Of a DNA stretch of 36,778 bases, positions 24,736 to 34,637 are shown piece after piece. The notes under the pieces are model-generated. The model saw nothing but the letters and a program-made list of their open reading frames with translations. It had not been told where the DNA came from and did not search any database. Both the position numbers and the translations under genes were made by a program. Location: positions 1-36,778 of the forward strand of contig JANMZR010000035.1 in NCBI GenBank assembly GCA_031383555.1, in the 5' to 3' direction. This stretch comes from JANMZR01 sp031383555 (GTDB lineage Bacteria > Bacteroidota > Bacteroidia > Cytophagales > Spirosomataceae). Position 1 is the stretch's first letter; each line of letters begins with the position of its first letter.

Positions 24736-27057
24736 TCACTCAACCAACCTCACTAAAAAATCTATTTTATGAGAACGACTTTTATCATCAAGGCAAAAAA
24801 TGGTATTTTTGCCAGGTTGAGGCTCAAAAAGTAGGGTTTCGTTGGGCTTTTTCTGTCCCAAAAATCGGTCATTGGCATACCAATATACCTTTTCAACTTC
24901 ACCACTGGCTTGGCAAGTTAAAGTAAGCTTTTGCTTTTCAATTGGATTGACGAAATAGGTCGACTTATTTACTGGAAACGTGATTTTAACACTCTTTTCA
25001 TTGAATATTCGTGTGCATTTGGGGTTATGAGGAAAAGGCTTTATGGAAACTATTCTTTTTGATTGATAATAAGCCAGCAATTCAGGAGCAAGGTTTGGCA
25101 CCCAAACTGTATCGATATTACTTGTTGGTTGGCAGCTTGTACAATAGCTAATTCTCTCTTTTTTTGAGCAAAAAACTTGTTTTAAATGATTGCATTTTCG
25201 ACTATGAGAAACACCGGGAATGTACGTTTCTATTGAAAATTGTTTGCAAAATTCACTTGGCAAATCACCGGTTTCGGGGCAAATCAATCGACCTTTTAGC
25301 TTTTGGGGTTCAGCAAACCAGTTAACAGGTTGGTTAAAAGCCAAGGCGTTGAATATTTCAAATAATAAGGGTGTGGCTATGTTGGCTCCAGAGATTTCCG
25401 GCACACCTTTGCCATCAAAATTACCCAACCAAACTCCCACCGTGATGTCACTATTATAACCGATACTCCAAGCATCTTTTTTACCAAAAGATGTGCCTGT
25501 TTTCCAAGCTATTTTTGGTAGTCTATAGGTATAATTAAAGTTATTTGGTAGGTCAGGCCGGGTAACTTGAGCTAATATAGAAGTAATCATATAATTGGCT
25601 TCAGGGCTTATTATTCTGGTTTTCTGGTATTTATGATTTAATTGGGTATAACTAATTGGACTATAAACACCATCGGAACCAAAAGCGGAAAACAAAGCAG
25701 TAAGCTCTTCCAAACTAACACCACAACCACCTAAAATAAGTGAAAGACCCAGTTCTTTCGACTTTTTACTAATCGTTTTAAATTGACATTTTTTAAGGCT
25801 TTCTATCATGGTGCCTGCGCCAATTTCATCCAATATTTTCACAGCAGGAATATTGAGTGAGTTGGCCAAAGCATAGCCATAAGTTACTTTCCCATGAAAT
25901 TCTTGGTCGAAATTTTCGGGTTGATAACCGTCAAAATTTATAGGCACATCAAGAATTACGTTTTTGGGAGTGGCAATGCCATGGTCGAAAGCCAGCGCAT
26001 ATAACAGAGGCTTGAGCGTACTCCCTGGTGAGCGCACTGCCCGCACACCATCGACTTGACCTGCATTTTCTACGTCAGCAAAATTTTGGGAACCCACATA
26101 AGCCAATACTTTTTTACTGTGGTTGTCTACCACCAAAACCGCTGCATTATATATCTGTAAGGCGCCTAAGCGTTGGCTATATTTGTGTGTAATATCCTCC
26201 GCTATAATCTGCTGATTAGCATCGATACTGCTTTTAATATTGTCATTTGAGTTTTCAGCATTTATTTTTTGGCAAAAATGAGGTGCCAATTTCGGAATTG
26301 ATTTTCTTGTTGCGGTTAAATCTTCGGCCAAAGCCATGTCAATTGCTTTTGGCTCAAATATCGATTCCTTCCTGAATTTATTAAGTAATTTATTTCTTTC
26401 AAAAATGATTTTATCGTTGGTTTTTCCCAATTTTAAACTAGACGGACGATTTGGTATAAGACTTAAAGTTGCTACTTCAGCTAAAGAAAGGCGATCAGGT
26501 AATTTCTGAAAATAAATCAAAGAAGCCGCTTTAATACCCTCAATATTAGAGCCATAAGGAACTAAATTAAAGTAAAGAGTTAATATTTCTTGTTTTGAAT
26601 AATGCCACTCCAATTGCATGGCGTTAAATATTTCCTGAATTTTGTTAGTATAACTTCGCTCTTGTGGCCTGAGCAAACGCACCACTTGCATGGTGATGGT
26701 TGATGCCCCAGATGTGCGCCTTTGATAAAATATATTATAAAAAGCTGCTCTTATGATTGAAGCTGGATTAAAGCCAGGATGACAGTAAAACCAGCGATCC
26801 TCCTTAGCAATAAAGGCTTTTTCCAATAAAGGATTCAACTCGTTTAGTTCTAATTTTAGTCGCCATTTTTCACCCGAATTCAAAAAACTTTGTAATACTT
26901 TTCCTTTGCGATCATAAATAGTTTTAGAATAATTTGGCTTAGGCTTGAATGGAAAAAGTAAGTCGATTAATAAAAAAAAAAGAAAGCCAAAAAATAACAA
27001 CCAAATGGATTTTTTTACGGTTATTGGCTTTAAAATATTTTTCATATTATACTGCAA
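24736..27057 (-). CDS. pbpC: Penicillin-binding protein 1C (bifunctional)
   Basis: PbpC polymerises and cross-links peptidoglycan. The 773 residues show an N-terminal membrane anchor (about 17-36) and a GT51 glycosyltransferase domain with catalytic Glu86 in AKEDRWFYCHPG and the conserved GASTITMQ (117-124). The transpeptidase domain has SPGSTLKP (343-350) with nucleophile Ser346 and Lys349, SLN (400-402) and KTGTS (519-523). The C-terminal roughly 85 residues match the PBP1C-specific beta domain. A cysteine-containing segment (about 605-655) precedes it. The start could be Met5 (27045), as the first four codons look like read-through. The alpha-2-macroglobulin gene lies 57 bases upstream, an arrangement also seen in other bacteria. 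Confidence 0.96.
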   Translation of the reverse strand: MQYNMKNILKPITVKKSIWLLFFGFLFFLLIDLLFPFKPKPNYSKTIYDRKGKVLQSFLNSGEKWRLKLELNELNPLLEKAFIAKEDRWFYCHPGFNPASIIRAAFYNIFYQRRTSGASTITMQVVRLLRPQERSYTNKIQEIFNAMQLEWHYSKQEILTLYFNLVPYGSNIEGIKAASLIYFQKLPDRLSLAEVATLSLIPNRPSSLKLGKTNDKIIFERNKLLNKFRKESIFEPKAIDMALAEDLTATRKSIPKLAPHFCQKINAENSNDNIKSSIDANQQIIAEDITHKYSQRLGALQIYNAAVLVVDNHSKKVLAYVGSQNFADVENAGQVDGVRAVRSPGSTLKPLLYALAFDHGIATPKNVILDVPINFDGYQPENFDQEFHGKVTYGYALANSLNIPAVKILDEIGAGTMIESLKKCQFKTISKKSKELGLSLILGGCGVSLEELTALFSAFGSDGVYSPISYTQLNHKYQKTRIISPEANYMITSILAQVTRPDLPNNFNYTYRLPKIAWKTGTSFGKKDAWSIGYNSDITVGVWLGNFDGKGVPEISGANIATPLLFEIFNALAFNQPVNWFAEPQKLKGRLICPETGDLPSEFCKQFSIETYIPGVSHSRKCNHLKQVFCSKKERISYCTSCQPTSNIDTVWVPNLAPELLAYYQSKRIVSIKPFPHNPKCTRIFNEKSVKITFPVNKSTYFVNPIEKQKLTLTCQASGEVEKVYWYANDRFLGQKKPNETLLFEPQPGKNTIFCLDDKSRSHKIDFLVRLVE

Positions 27058-27114
27058 AATGTATCATGTTCTAGTTCTTTATAAAATATCTATAAGTACC
27101 AAATTAACTTTATC

Positions 27115-30100
27115 CTATTGCACTGTAACCACTCCAGCACCGTGATAACTCCTTGATTCTGAGCTATACATGGCATCAGCTGATATTGGCCCAAGTGCAA
27201 ACTTTCCTTTTGAAACGGCTCTTGCCAAATAATAAAACTCTTGCTGTTTTCCAGCATCCACAAAGAGATTAATTCGGTCGTCACGAATGTCGAAATGACT
27301 TGGATTGGCTTGATTTTTAATCCATTCCATGCCTCGCTCACCAGATATTCTTGGATTTTCTATTTCTAAACCTGCTGGCAAAATATCGGTAATTACTACA
27401 TTTTTAATAGGCATATCTAATACCGATTTCAAAACCACTTTTACCACCACCAATTGATTTTGATTGAAGGTATTGTTTAAAATAACTTTGCCATCACGAG
27501 TAAAATAACTTCGGCGAACAATTAGGTTTTTATCTTCCTCCAATACTTTACCAGTTTTGCTAAGTCCCTCAGAGCCAATAAAATAAAAAATTTCACCTCT
27601 TCCTTTAGTATTTAAACTCACCGTTTGAGCAAGCCCCGATTTATAGTTTTGTATTTTCCCAGTAAAATCAGTCAATGATTTACCATTACTGCTTACAGTA
27701 GCTATCATTTTATTATCGGGAAGCGATTTTGCATATTTTCCCAAAGCTAAAAAGGCAAAACTTTGCTCTTGTGTATTGAGGTATTTGGCTTTTTCAACAG
27801 CATTACTTAATTGACGAGCCATCACAGGAATTTGCAAATTAGAAGGATCAGATTCCAAAAGCGCATTGAGTGAAAGGGCTAAATTACGAATAGGCGAATA
27901 GAAGTCTGAAAAATCATTCCCACTTCGCTTTTCCTCTGAAAAAGATTTGGGTAAAATACTTTGCTGACTAGCATTATCGCCAATCAGTTTGAAGGCAGCT
28001 GCCAATAAATATTGTTCAGAAACTGTGAGTTTTTTAGGATTATTTTTGTAATAATTCATCATACTTTTCTGAGGATTTTCAGCTAGCGCTAACACATAAA
28101 GGCTATAAATAAGCTCTGGCTTGGCAATTGATCTCACTCTGATTTGGCCATCAGTATTAAAATAACTAATGTTTTGCTCAGGTTTATCAGTATTGATGCT
28201 GCTTACCATATATGACAATATTTTTTTCAAAAACCGATTTTTCACATCAAAACCAGCTTTATCTGCCTCCACCAAAAAGTGCGCCGCATAAGCAGTTGCC
28301 CAGCCATTGGCGTTAGGGTTGCCCGGCCAATAACTTAAGCCACCTTCAGGAGTAGCAAATGACTCCAAGCCATCAATACCCAATTGCACATTTCGATTGG
28401 GGTTAAAGTCCGAAGTTTTAGACTTTGACACCAAATTATAATTAATTTCTTTGGCAAAATCGGCAAAATATATTTGTGGAAAAGCCTTTGAAACCGTCTG
28501 CTCAATACAGCCATGCGGGTAGCCTAAAAGGTCGCTAATATGTGCGCTCATTTTCACCAAGGGCGAGCGACTCAATAACATTTGATGGCTTGAAGTATTT
28601 TCAAAGAAGTCTTTTGTTAAATTTATAGTTTCGGTTTTTTCGGTATTAACACTTCCTGTCACAAAAGCTTTAACTAAACTTGCGGGCTGCCTAACGGTAA
28701 TTTTTGTTTTATAAACAAAGTTTTCAGAGGCGCCATCTACAGTTACAATCACCTCAGCCTCAGCCGCATTGGCGGGAGCTTTCATTGTAAAACTGGTACG
28801 CACCTCTTTACTAGATGGCAATATAATTTCAGCCGTTTTTGATGGCCCAATAGCCTGAATTCCGCCTGTTGCAGTAGCAATTATAGTCGCCTTCATGGAT
28901 ATATTGGTAGTATTATTTATGGTTACGGGCATGGTCCACTGGTCGCCTGGGCTTAAAAACCGTGGAATTGCTGTGTTAATCACCACAGGATCAGCCACTA
29001 ACATATTGGCCGCCGCCGAGCCAAAGCTATTGTCTTTAAATGCTACTGCCATAATGCGCAAATCACCTGTAAATTGAGGAATATCAAAATCGAAACTAGC
29101 TTCACCTACTGAATTTGTTTTGATAAGACCGCTCCATTTACTTACCAGCTCTACCCTTCCATTCGAAAGTGGGTTTACCCGTTTCTCCAAATTATAACCA
29201 TCACCACCTGTGAAACTTAAGCTACTCATATCAATTTCTGGAAAAAGAAAAGGGTAAATGTCAAAACTACGCACATCGAGCGCCTGTTTTTGGTAAAAAT
29301 ATTGTTTGATTTCTGGGGTTTGAAAGTTTTTAAGCTGTAAAATTCCTTCATCAACAACTGCAATTGAAACATAAGCATTGGGAGCGCCTACTTTCACCGA
29401 AACTTTTTGGTGGGTATTGGCTCTTGATTTTTCAACAGCTGTAATGCTTACCGGCAATTGTAGTTTTGTGTCCTCAACTTCAGCAAAACTATAGCCATGA
29501 GCAACCGTGAGTGGCATTTCATGATTTTTTCCCATTGGTCTAAAAAGCGTTGCCGACACATAAAAATTGGGCAATTGCTCAACCGTTAAGTTAAATTTTA
29601 ACTCAGCTGACTTTTTATCTGTGTCCAAATAATGGTATTCAAACACCTTATTTTTCTCCACAGTTACCAACATTTTACCTGCAAAAGGCGTTTTAAAAAG
29701 TGCTGTAACTGTTTCACCAGTAGCGTATTTCTCTTTATCGAAACTGATTTCAACATTGCCCTCATTATTAACTTCAAATGCCGTACTTTGAGTATTGCCG
29801 TAAGTATAAGCATAAAAACTTTGGGAAGTAAATGCATTAGCTCCCTCGGGATACACTCGAATTTCGTATTCTCCAGAAACTGGTGGTGAATAGTTGAAAT
29901 TAGCTTGCCCATTTGTAAAACTAAGATTACGTTTAACCATCGATTTTGAAGTTTTTTTGGAAACATATCTATAGCTGCCATCGTTTTTTTCCAAAACAGT
30001 TTGGTACTCATTTTGAACTATCTCTACCATTGGGCTTGATGGTACCAAATTTTGGTCTTTATTGAGGGCAATTAAGTCAAATTTTACTTGTGTGTTGGTG

Positions 30101-32604
30101 CCTACATAATAATCTGTGGCTTTTATCCCGTAAAAAACAGGTTGAGTGAAAATATTAAACTTTTTGAGTCTATTCACAGGACGGGCTGATTCGTCAAAAA
30201 CGGTCACAAAAAGCTTTGCTTCTAACAAGCCCATATCTTTAAATGCCCTATGTTTAGTCAAGTTTTGCTTTGCTAAACCGGTATTATCGGTTTTACCTTC
30301 ACTTAATTCTGCCTCAAATATGGCAGCTTTATTTATTTCAAAATTATAACCTGGGTATTTCTTCGCTTTAAATTCCACTTTATCTAGTCGCAATTCCATT
30401 TCATAATTATGGTTGATAGCTGGTGGCCCAAACATGTGATTTACCTGCGCTGAAATATTGATGGGCTCATCTGTAGTGTAAAATTCTTTATCCAATTTGA
30501 GGTCAATTTTTATTCGATCGGGCATAAATTCTTCCAAATTAACATTTTTCGATTGCAAAAGTACATCGTTGCCATTCATTATTTCAAAAGTATAAAGACC
30601 TGTAATTGAGCTCTTTTGGGTAGGAATATTGAACTCAACTGCACCTTGCTCGTTGGTATTTTTTTGACCTGTAAAATATTCCTTTCCATTGGGCATCAAT
30701 AGCCGTGCTTTCAATGGAATTTCCTTTTGCGATTGCCAAAGGTCATTTCGAAGTACAGCAACAAAATTCAAGGTTTCGCCTGGTCGATAAATGTTACGAT
30801 CGCCATAAATAAAGGCATCGAAGCCTGTACTATTTTGGTGCTTACCTTCTATTTCGAAGCGAGATGTTTCCACCTCAGAGCCATCTAATACCATAAAATT
30901 GAAGTCGTCAGTTGCCCTTGCTGTTACCATTCCAACTTTATAGTTGCCTAAGGTTTCTTTTAAATTATCGAAAATTACAACTCCATTTTTATCCGTTTTT
31001 CTTGTAGTAATGAGTTGATTATTAGTACTTATTATTGAAATATCAACTTCTGCAAGAGCCTCTGAAGTATTTATAGAATTGGCAAAAACAAAAAGAGAAT
31101 TGGCCGACATTTTACTTATAAGCCCAATATCAGAAACAGCTACCATTCGTGTGTCTTTTATCCAATATTCTTGCTCAGAAACAACCGAAACTAGGAAAAC
31201 ACCTTTTACTTTATTTTGCTCCAACTGATTGATATTGAGCACAGATGCACCTCCTGATTTGGGCAAACCACGGGTATCATACTTTCTGTCTAGCAGTATA
31301 TTCGTATAGTCTTCATTGCGATCCAAATCATAATTAAACCCCTTACTTGCACTACCCATTTCTCCATCTTCTTCATAATAATCGCCCCCTGAAGTGCTAT
31401 AACGGCTACTTTTTATGTAGGGCAAAATATTGTTTTCAAAAAGCTTGGCTATTTTCACTTGAACTTTTGGAGTATTTGTGATTTGAATGGCAATATTTTT
31501 TTCACCATTGGCCGACAAGTAAATCCCTTTTTTGTTGGAAAAATTAATTTCCGAAGGACGGTCGCCAAATACTATTTCTTGAATATAATCTTTGGCTAAT
31601 TTTGTTAAAAGTTTAGATTCTAATGCCTTTTTTATTTTCAAAGTATAAACAAAATTACTTTCAAATTTAGAGCGAATTACAAAGCCATTGTCCATTAAAT
31701 CAAACTTTAAAGGCATTATTTTCGACTTTCCACTTGGCTGATTTTCAGAGCTTTCCACTATTATGTTGGCTGCTAAACTTTCCACTTTCACTTCAGCATT
31801 GGTTATAACTTTTATGGAGCCAATTCCTGCCTCAAAATCTTGAGTCACTTCCACTATTTCTAACTCTTTATCAGGTACTTGAAATTCATTTTTGTAATCT
31901 TTTTCCAAACCCCGATTGGCTATATTTATATCTTTGGTAATAGTTAAAGAAAGGTCATCATTTTCCTGAAGGTCTGCATCGATTTTTATAAGTAAAGCAT
32001 TGTTATCTAACGATTTTTGAGGCTCTAAAGTGAGTTCATTGTTCTCTTCACTTATATGCAGATATTTATTTAGCTCATTAGAATTTGGGGCATAATTAAA
32101 CTGAATTTTGGCCATAACTTGTTCCGGTTGGCCCAAACTTTTTGTCCAAAATATATTTACTTTTTCTACTTTTGGCGCAGGCGTATTGAATATAATTGGC
32201 TCTGTATCAATATTTTTCTCTGTTTTCAAATAATTTTTGGCAGAGGAATTCAATGCAACTTTATAGGTGGTAGCAGGAGCAAAGTTTTCTGAGGGTGAAA
32301 AAACTAGTGTTTTAGCATCCTCCCACCTGAATTTGCCACCTACATTTGGAGTAATATCAATAAAGTCAGCAGTGAACCACCGCCCCATATCGTCAGATTC
32401 TGAGAGGTCGTCGCTAAGGCTGAAAACCAAATTCTCTGTAAGATTAACAACCTCCTTAAAATTTTGGGGCTTCAAATGCACACTGTTTAAATATTTACAT
32501 GAATTATTAAATAATAGCACTAAAATAAAACAGAGTTTTATTGATGAATTATTTAGAAGTTTGAAAGCAATAAATTTTGAAATAAATGGGCTTTGAGATG
32601 GCAT
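27115..32604 (-). CDS. Bacterial alpha-2-macroglobulin (YfhM-like) with thioester
   Basis: This 1829-residue protein is of the alpha-2-macroglobulin family, thought to trap proteases that breach the envelope, with PbpC repairing the damaged wall. The N-terminus has a hydrophobic segment (about 23-34) followed by FNNSC (Cys36), a possible but atypical lipobox. Many MG-type beta-sandwich domains follow. PGETLNFVAVLRN is a typical MG motif, and VAVVDEGILQL-like text appears as SIAVVDEGILQLKNF. GCIEQT carries the thioester pair Cys1366 and Gln1369, so the trap should be reactive. The thioester-domain helices follow, and a final receptor-binding-like beta domain ends at 1829. It is first in the operon with pbpC. 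Confidence 0.94.
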   Translation of the reverse strand: MPSQSPFISKFIAFKLLNNSSIKLCFILVLLFNNSCKYLNSVHLKPQNFKEVVNLTENLVFSLSDDLSESDDMGRWFTADFIDITPNVGGKFRWEDAKTLVFSPSENFAPATTYKVALNSSAKNYLKTEKNIDTEPIIFNTPAPKVEKVNIFWTKSLGQPEQVMAKIQFNYAPNSNELNKYLHISEENNELTLEPQKSLDNNALLIKIDADLQENDDLSLTITKDINIANRGLEKDYKNEFQVPDKELEIVEVTQDFEAGIGSIKVITNAEVKVESLAANIIVESSENQPSGKSKIMPLKFDLMDNGFVIRSKFESNFVYTLKIKKALESKLLTKLAKDYIQEIVFGDRPSEINFSNKKGIYLSANGEKNIAIQITNTPKVQVKIAKLFENNILPYIKSSRYSTSGGDYYEEDGEMGSASKGFNYDLDRNEDYTNILLDRKYDTRGLPKSGGASVLNINQLEQNKVKGVFLVSVVSEQEYWIKDTRMVAVSDIGLISKMSANSLFVFANSINTSEALAEVDISIISTNNQLITTRKTDKNGVVIFDNLKETLGNYKVGMVTARATDDFNFMVLDGSEVETSRFEIEGKHQNSTGFDAFIYGDRNIYRPGETLNFVAVLRNDLWQSQKEIPLKARLLMPNGKEYFTGQKNTNEQGAVEFNIPTQKSSITGLYTFEIMNGNDVLLQSKNVNLEEFMPDRIKIDLKLDKEFYTTDEPINISAQVNHMFGPPAINHNYEMELRLDKVEFKAKKYPGYNFEINKAAIFEAELSEGKTDNTGLAKQNLTKHRAFKDMGLLEAKLFVTVFDESARPVNRLKKFNIFTQPVFYGIKATDYYVGTNTQVKFDLIALNKDQNLVPSSPMVEIVQNEYQTVLEKNDGSYRYVSKKTSKSMVKRNLSFTNGQANFNYSPPVSGEYEIRVYPEGANAFTSQSFYAYTYGNTQSTAFEVNNEGNVEISFDKEKYATGETVTALFKTPFAGKMLVTVEKNKVFEYHYLDTDKKSAELKFNLTVEQLPNFYVSATLFRPMGKNHEMPLTVAHGYSFAEVEDTKLQLPVSITAVEKSRANTHQKVSVKVGAPNAYVSIAVVDEGILQLKNFQTPEIKQYFYQKQALDVRSFDIYPFLFPEIDMSSLSFTGGDGYNLEKRVNPLSNGRVELVSKWSGLIKTNSVGEASFDFDIPQFTGDLRIMAVAFKDNSFGSAAANMLVADPVVINTAIPRFLSPGDQWTMPVTINNTTNISMKATIIATATGGIQAIGPSKTAEIILPSSKEVRTSFTMKAPANAAEAEVIVTVDGASENFVYKTKITVRQPASLVKAFVTGSVNTEKTETINLTKDFFENTSSHQMLLSRSPLVKMSAHISDLLGYPHGCIEQTVSKAFPQIYFADFAKEINYNLVSKSKTSDFNPNRNVQLGIDGLESFATPEGGLSYWPGNPNANGWATAYAAHFLVEADKAGFDVKNRFLKKILSYMVSSINTDKPEQNISYFNTDGQIRVRSIAKPELIYSLYVLALAENPQKSMMNYYKNNPKKLTVSEQYLLAAAFKLIGDNASQQSILPKSFSEEKRSGNDFSDFYSPIRNLALSLNALLESDPSNLQIPVMARQLSNAVEKAKYLNTQEQSFAFLALGKYAKSLPDNKMIATVSSNGKSLTDFTGKIQNYKSGLAQTVSLNTKGRGEIFYFIGSEGLSKTGKVLEEDKNLIVRRSYFTRDGKVILNNTFNQNQLVVVKVVLKSVLDMPIKNVVITDILPAGLEIENPRISGERGMEWIKNQANPSHFDIRDDRINLFVDAGKQQEFYYLARAVSKGKFALGPISADAMYSSESRSYHGAGVVTVQ

Positions 32605-32765
32605 TTTTACGTTTTTATATTTTTACAAGAAAAACTTATAAGTTAGATTGAATTTAGTATTGAAATAACGAAATTTCTATGAGATTATATTGGGTAATCT
32701 AGAAAAAAAAATGTTTTACATATTTTAAAAAAATTATCTCATTTTTTTAACACCTAAAAATCTAG

Positions 32766-32773
32766 TATTTTTG
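32766..32773 (+). promoter_or_regulatory. Putative -7 element for gmd
   Basis: TATTTTTG matches TAnnTTTG and lies 44 bases before the gmd ATG. A T-rich tract 17 bases upstream could act as the -33 region, but no TTTG is present there. Confidence 0.45.
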
Positions 32774-32817
32774 TATTATAACAATAAATACAATTGCCCT
32801 ATTTTGGGTTAGATTAA

Positions 32818-33930
32818 ATGAAAAAAGCATTAATAACAGGAGTTACAGGCCAAGACGGTGCCTATTTGGTAGAATTATTATTGGCCAAAGGATATGAAGT
32901 ACATGGCATAAAACGTAGAAGTTCGTTAATAAATACGCAACGAATCGACCATTTATACCAAGACCCACATGAGAGCAATATTAAATTGACGCTCCATTAT
33001 GGCGACCTTTCCGACTCAACAAACATAATTAGAATTATACAAGAAGTACAGCCCGATGAAATATACAATTTGGGTGCCATGAGCCATGTAAAGGTGAGTT
33101 TCGATGAGCCGGAATATACGGCTCAGGTAGATGGAATAGGCACATTGCGAATTTTAGAGGCCGTTAGGTTATTGGGTTTGACAAAAAAAACTAGGATTTA
33201 TCAAGCCTCAACTTCCGAACTTTATGGTTTGGTGCAAGAAGTGCCACAATCAGAAAAAACACCTTTTTATCCACGCTCGCCTTATGCTGTGGCTAAAATG
33301 TATGGCTTTTGGATAACTGTAAACTACCGTGAAGCTTATGATATGTTTGCGTGTAATGGAATTTTATTTAACCATGAGTCGCCTTTACGTGGTGAAACTT
33401 TTGTAACTCGTAAAATAACTCGTGGTGTGGCTCGTATTGCTTTAGGCATGAGTGACAAAATATTTTTAGGCAATATGGATGCTCAACGTGACTGGGGCCA
33501 TGCCAAAGATTATGTGGAAGCTATGTGGTTGATGTTGCAACAAGATAAGCCAGAAGACTTTGTGATTGCCACGGGCGTAACTACTCGTGTACGTGAATTT
33601 GTGCGAATGGCGTTTATTGAGGTGGGCATTGAGGTGGAGTTTTCAGGAAAAGATGAAAATGAAGTAGGTAAAGTGGTGGCTTGCCATAATGATGAATATC
33701 AGGTTGAAATTGGAAAAGAAGTGGTGGCGGTTGACAAGCGGTATTTCCGACCAACTGAAGTAGAATTATTAATTGGGGACCCTACCAAGGCTCAAACCAA
33801 ACTAGGCTGGAAACCTAAATATGACCTAAAATCACTCACTGCTGAGATGGTACAAGCCGATGTTGAGCTCTTCAAAAAAGATAGAATATTGGAAGAAAGT
33901 GGTCATAAAGTATTGGCTAGTTATGAGTAG
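32818..33930 (+). CDS. gmd: GDP-mannose 4,6-dehydratase
   Basis: Gmd converts GDP-mannose to GDP-4-keto-6-deoxymannose, the precursor of GDP-fucose and related sugars for surface glycans. The 370 residues are the expected length. The NADP-binding loop is GVTGQDG (8-14). Catalytic residues are Thr132, Glu134, Tyr156 and Lys160 (in STSELYG, 131-137, and SPYAVAK, 154-160). FNHESPLRGETFVTRKIT (184-201) is highly conserved. The usual partner fcl (GDP-fucose synthase) is not in the window, so the end product is uncertain. It stands alone between the A2M gene (divergent) and a palindrome-rich spacer. Confidence 0.97.
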   Translation: MKKALITGVTGQDGAYLVELLLAKGYEVHGIKRRSSLINTQRIDHLYQDPHESNIKLTLHYGDLSDSTNIIRIIQEVQPDEIYNLGAMSHVKVSFDEPEYTAQVDGIGTLRILEAVRLLGLTKKTRIYQASTSELYGLVQEVPQSEKTPFYPRSPYAVAKMYGFWITVNYREAYDMFACNGILFNHESPLRGETFVTRKITRGVARIALGMSDKIFLGNMDAQRDWGHAKDYVEAMWLMLQQDKPEDFVIATGVTTRVREFVRMAFIEVGIEVEFSGKDENEVGKVVACHNDEYQVEIGKEVVAVDKRYFRPTEVELLIGDPTKAQTKLGWKPKYDLKSLTAEMVQADVELFKKDRILEESGHKVLASYE

Positions 33931-33948
33931 CACTTGGCTATTATTTCC

Positions 33949-34067
33949 CATTTGGTTAAAACCAAATGAATTTTGATTAGGGGGTTCAATGGAATATGAT
34001 TTCATTTTGGTAAGCTATTTGAAGAATAAGTTTCATAATACATTTATTCTAGTCAATAAGCCCCCAA
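33949..34067. repeat. Palindrome cluster downstream of gmd
   Basis: CATTTGGTTAAAACCAAATG (33949-33968) has perfect 9-bp arms around AA. A TTTTGATTAGGGGG (33971-33984) segment is imperfectly inverted by CCCCCAATTAAAA (34051-34063). CCAATTAAAATTGG (34054-34067) is a further perfect short palindrome. The first may terminate gmd. The rest looks like a decayed repeat element. Confidence 0.5.
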
Positions 34068-34121
34068 TTAAAATTGGAGGGATCAACTTCAATTTTTTTT
34101 CCAAAATAATTCAAAGTCAAT

Positions 34122-34165
34122 AAAAAAGCGGTATCGTAATTTAAAAAATTACAATACCGCTTTTT
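34122..34165. terminator. Strong terminator downstream of acpP
   Basis: AAGCGGTAT-C-GTAATT pairs with AATTAC-A-ATACCGCTT, with A and T tracts on either side. It lies 20 bases beyond the acpP stop codon on the minus strand and can act in both directions. Confidence 0.88.
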
Positions 34166-34184
34166 ATTTAAAGACAAATAAGTC

Positions 34185-34421
34185 TTACTTCACGTTTTCT
34201 TCTAAATAAGTGATCGCCTGACCAACAGTTTGAATGTTTTCAGCCTGGTCATCAGGAATAGAAACATTGAATTCTTTTTCAAATTCCATAATCAATTCCA
34301 CAGTGTCTAATGAGTCGGCACCAAGGTCGTTGGTGAAGCTAGCCTCATGTGTAACTTCTGATTCTTCTACACCAAGTTTTTCAACTATGATGCTTTTTAC
34401 TTTGGATGCAATATCTGACAT
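34185..34421 (-). CDS. acpP: Acyl carrier protein
   Basis: AcpP carries growing acyl chains in type II fatty acid synthesis. The 78 residues match the family. GADSLDTVELIMEFE (34-48) contains the 4'-phosphopantetheine attachment site, Ser37. The acidic composition and the closing helix are typical. It is flanked by a promoter-like site (34452-34485) and a strong terminator, so it appears monocistronic. The usual neighbours fabF, rnc or fabD are not seen on either side, since ROK kinase and gmd flank it. Confidence 0.98.
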   Translation of the reverse strand: MSDIASKVKSIIVEKLGVEESEVTHEASFTNDLGADSLDTVELIMEFEKEFNVSIPDDQAENIQTVGQAITYLEENVK

Positions 34422-34451
34422 TTTTTTACTATTTTAATTTTAAAAACTTTG

Positions 34452-34485
34452 CAAAGATGTAGGTTTTAATTGGATAATTCAAAAA
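34452..34485 (-). promoter_or_regulatory. Putative promoter for acpP
   Basis: On the minus strand TTTTTG (34485-34480) and CATCTTTG (34459-34452) are separated by 20 bases. The spacing fits the Bacteroidota promoter, and the -7 box differs from TAnnTTTG at the first base. It lies 30 bases before the start codon. Confidence 0.45.
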
Positions 34486-34637
34486 TATTTTTCATCAAAT
34501 TGTAATATTTCAATTAATAATTTACTTTTATTTATTTTTTAGCGATATATTAATATAGATTCTGTTTAATATACAAATTATTGATTGTCTTATCTAAAAA
34601 ATTCTGAAAATTGATAAAAAACTAGGTTAAGATTTTG

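Noticed and set aside
27090..27341. 83-codon minus-strand ORF overlapping the 3' end of the macroglobulin gene
   Set aside because: It is in a different frame of the same strand as the real gene, shows no motif and depends on A2M codons.
34185..34421. Plus-strand ORF opposite acpP (34234-34437)
   Set aside because: Antisense to a textbook acyl carrier protein with the DSL phosphopantetheine site.
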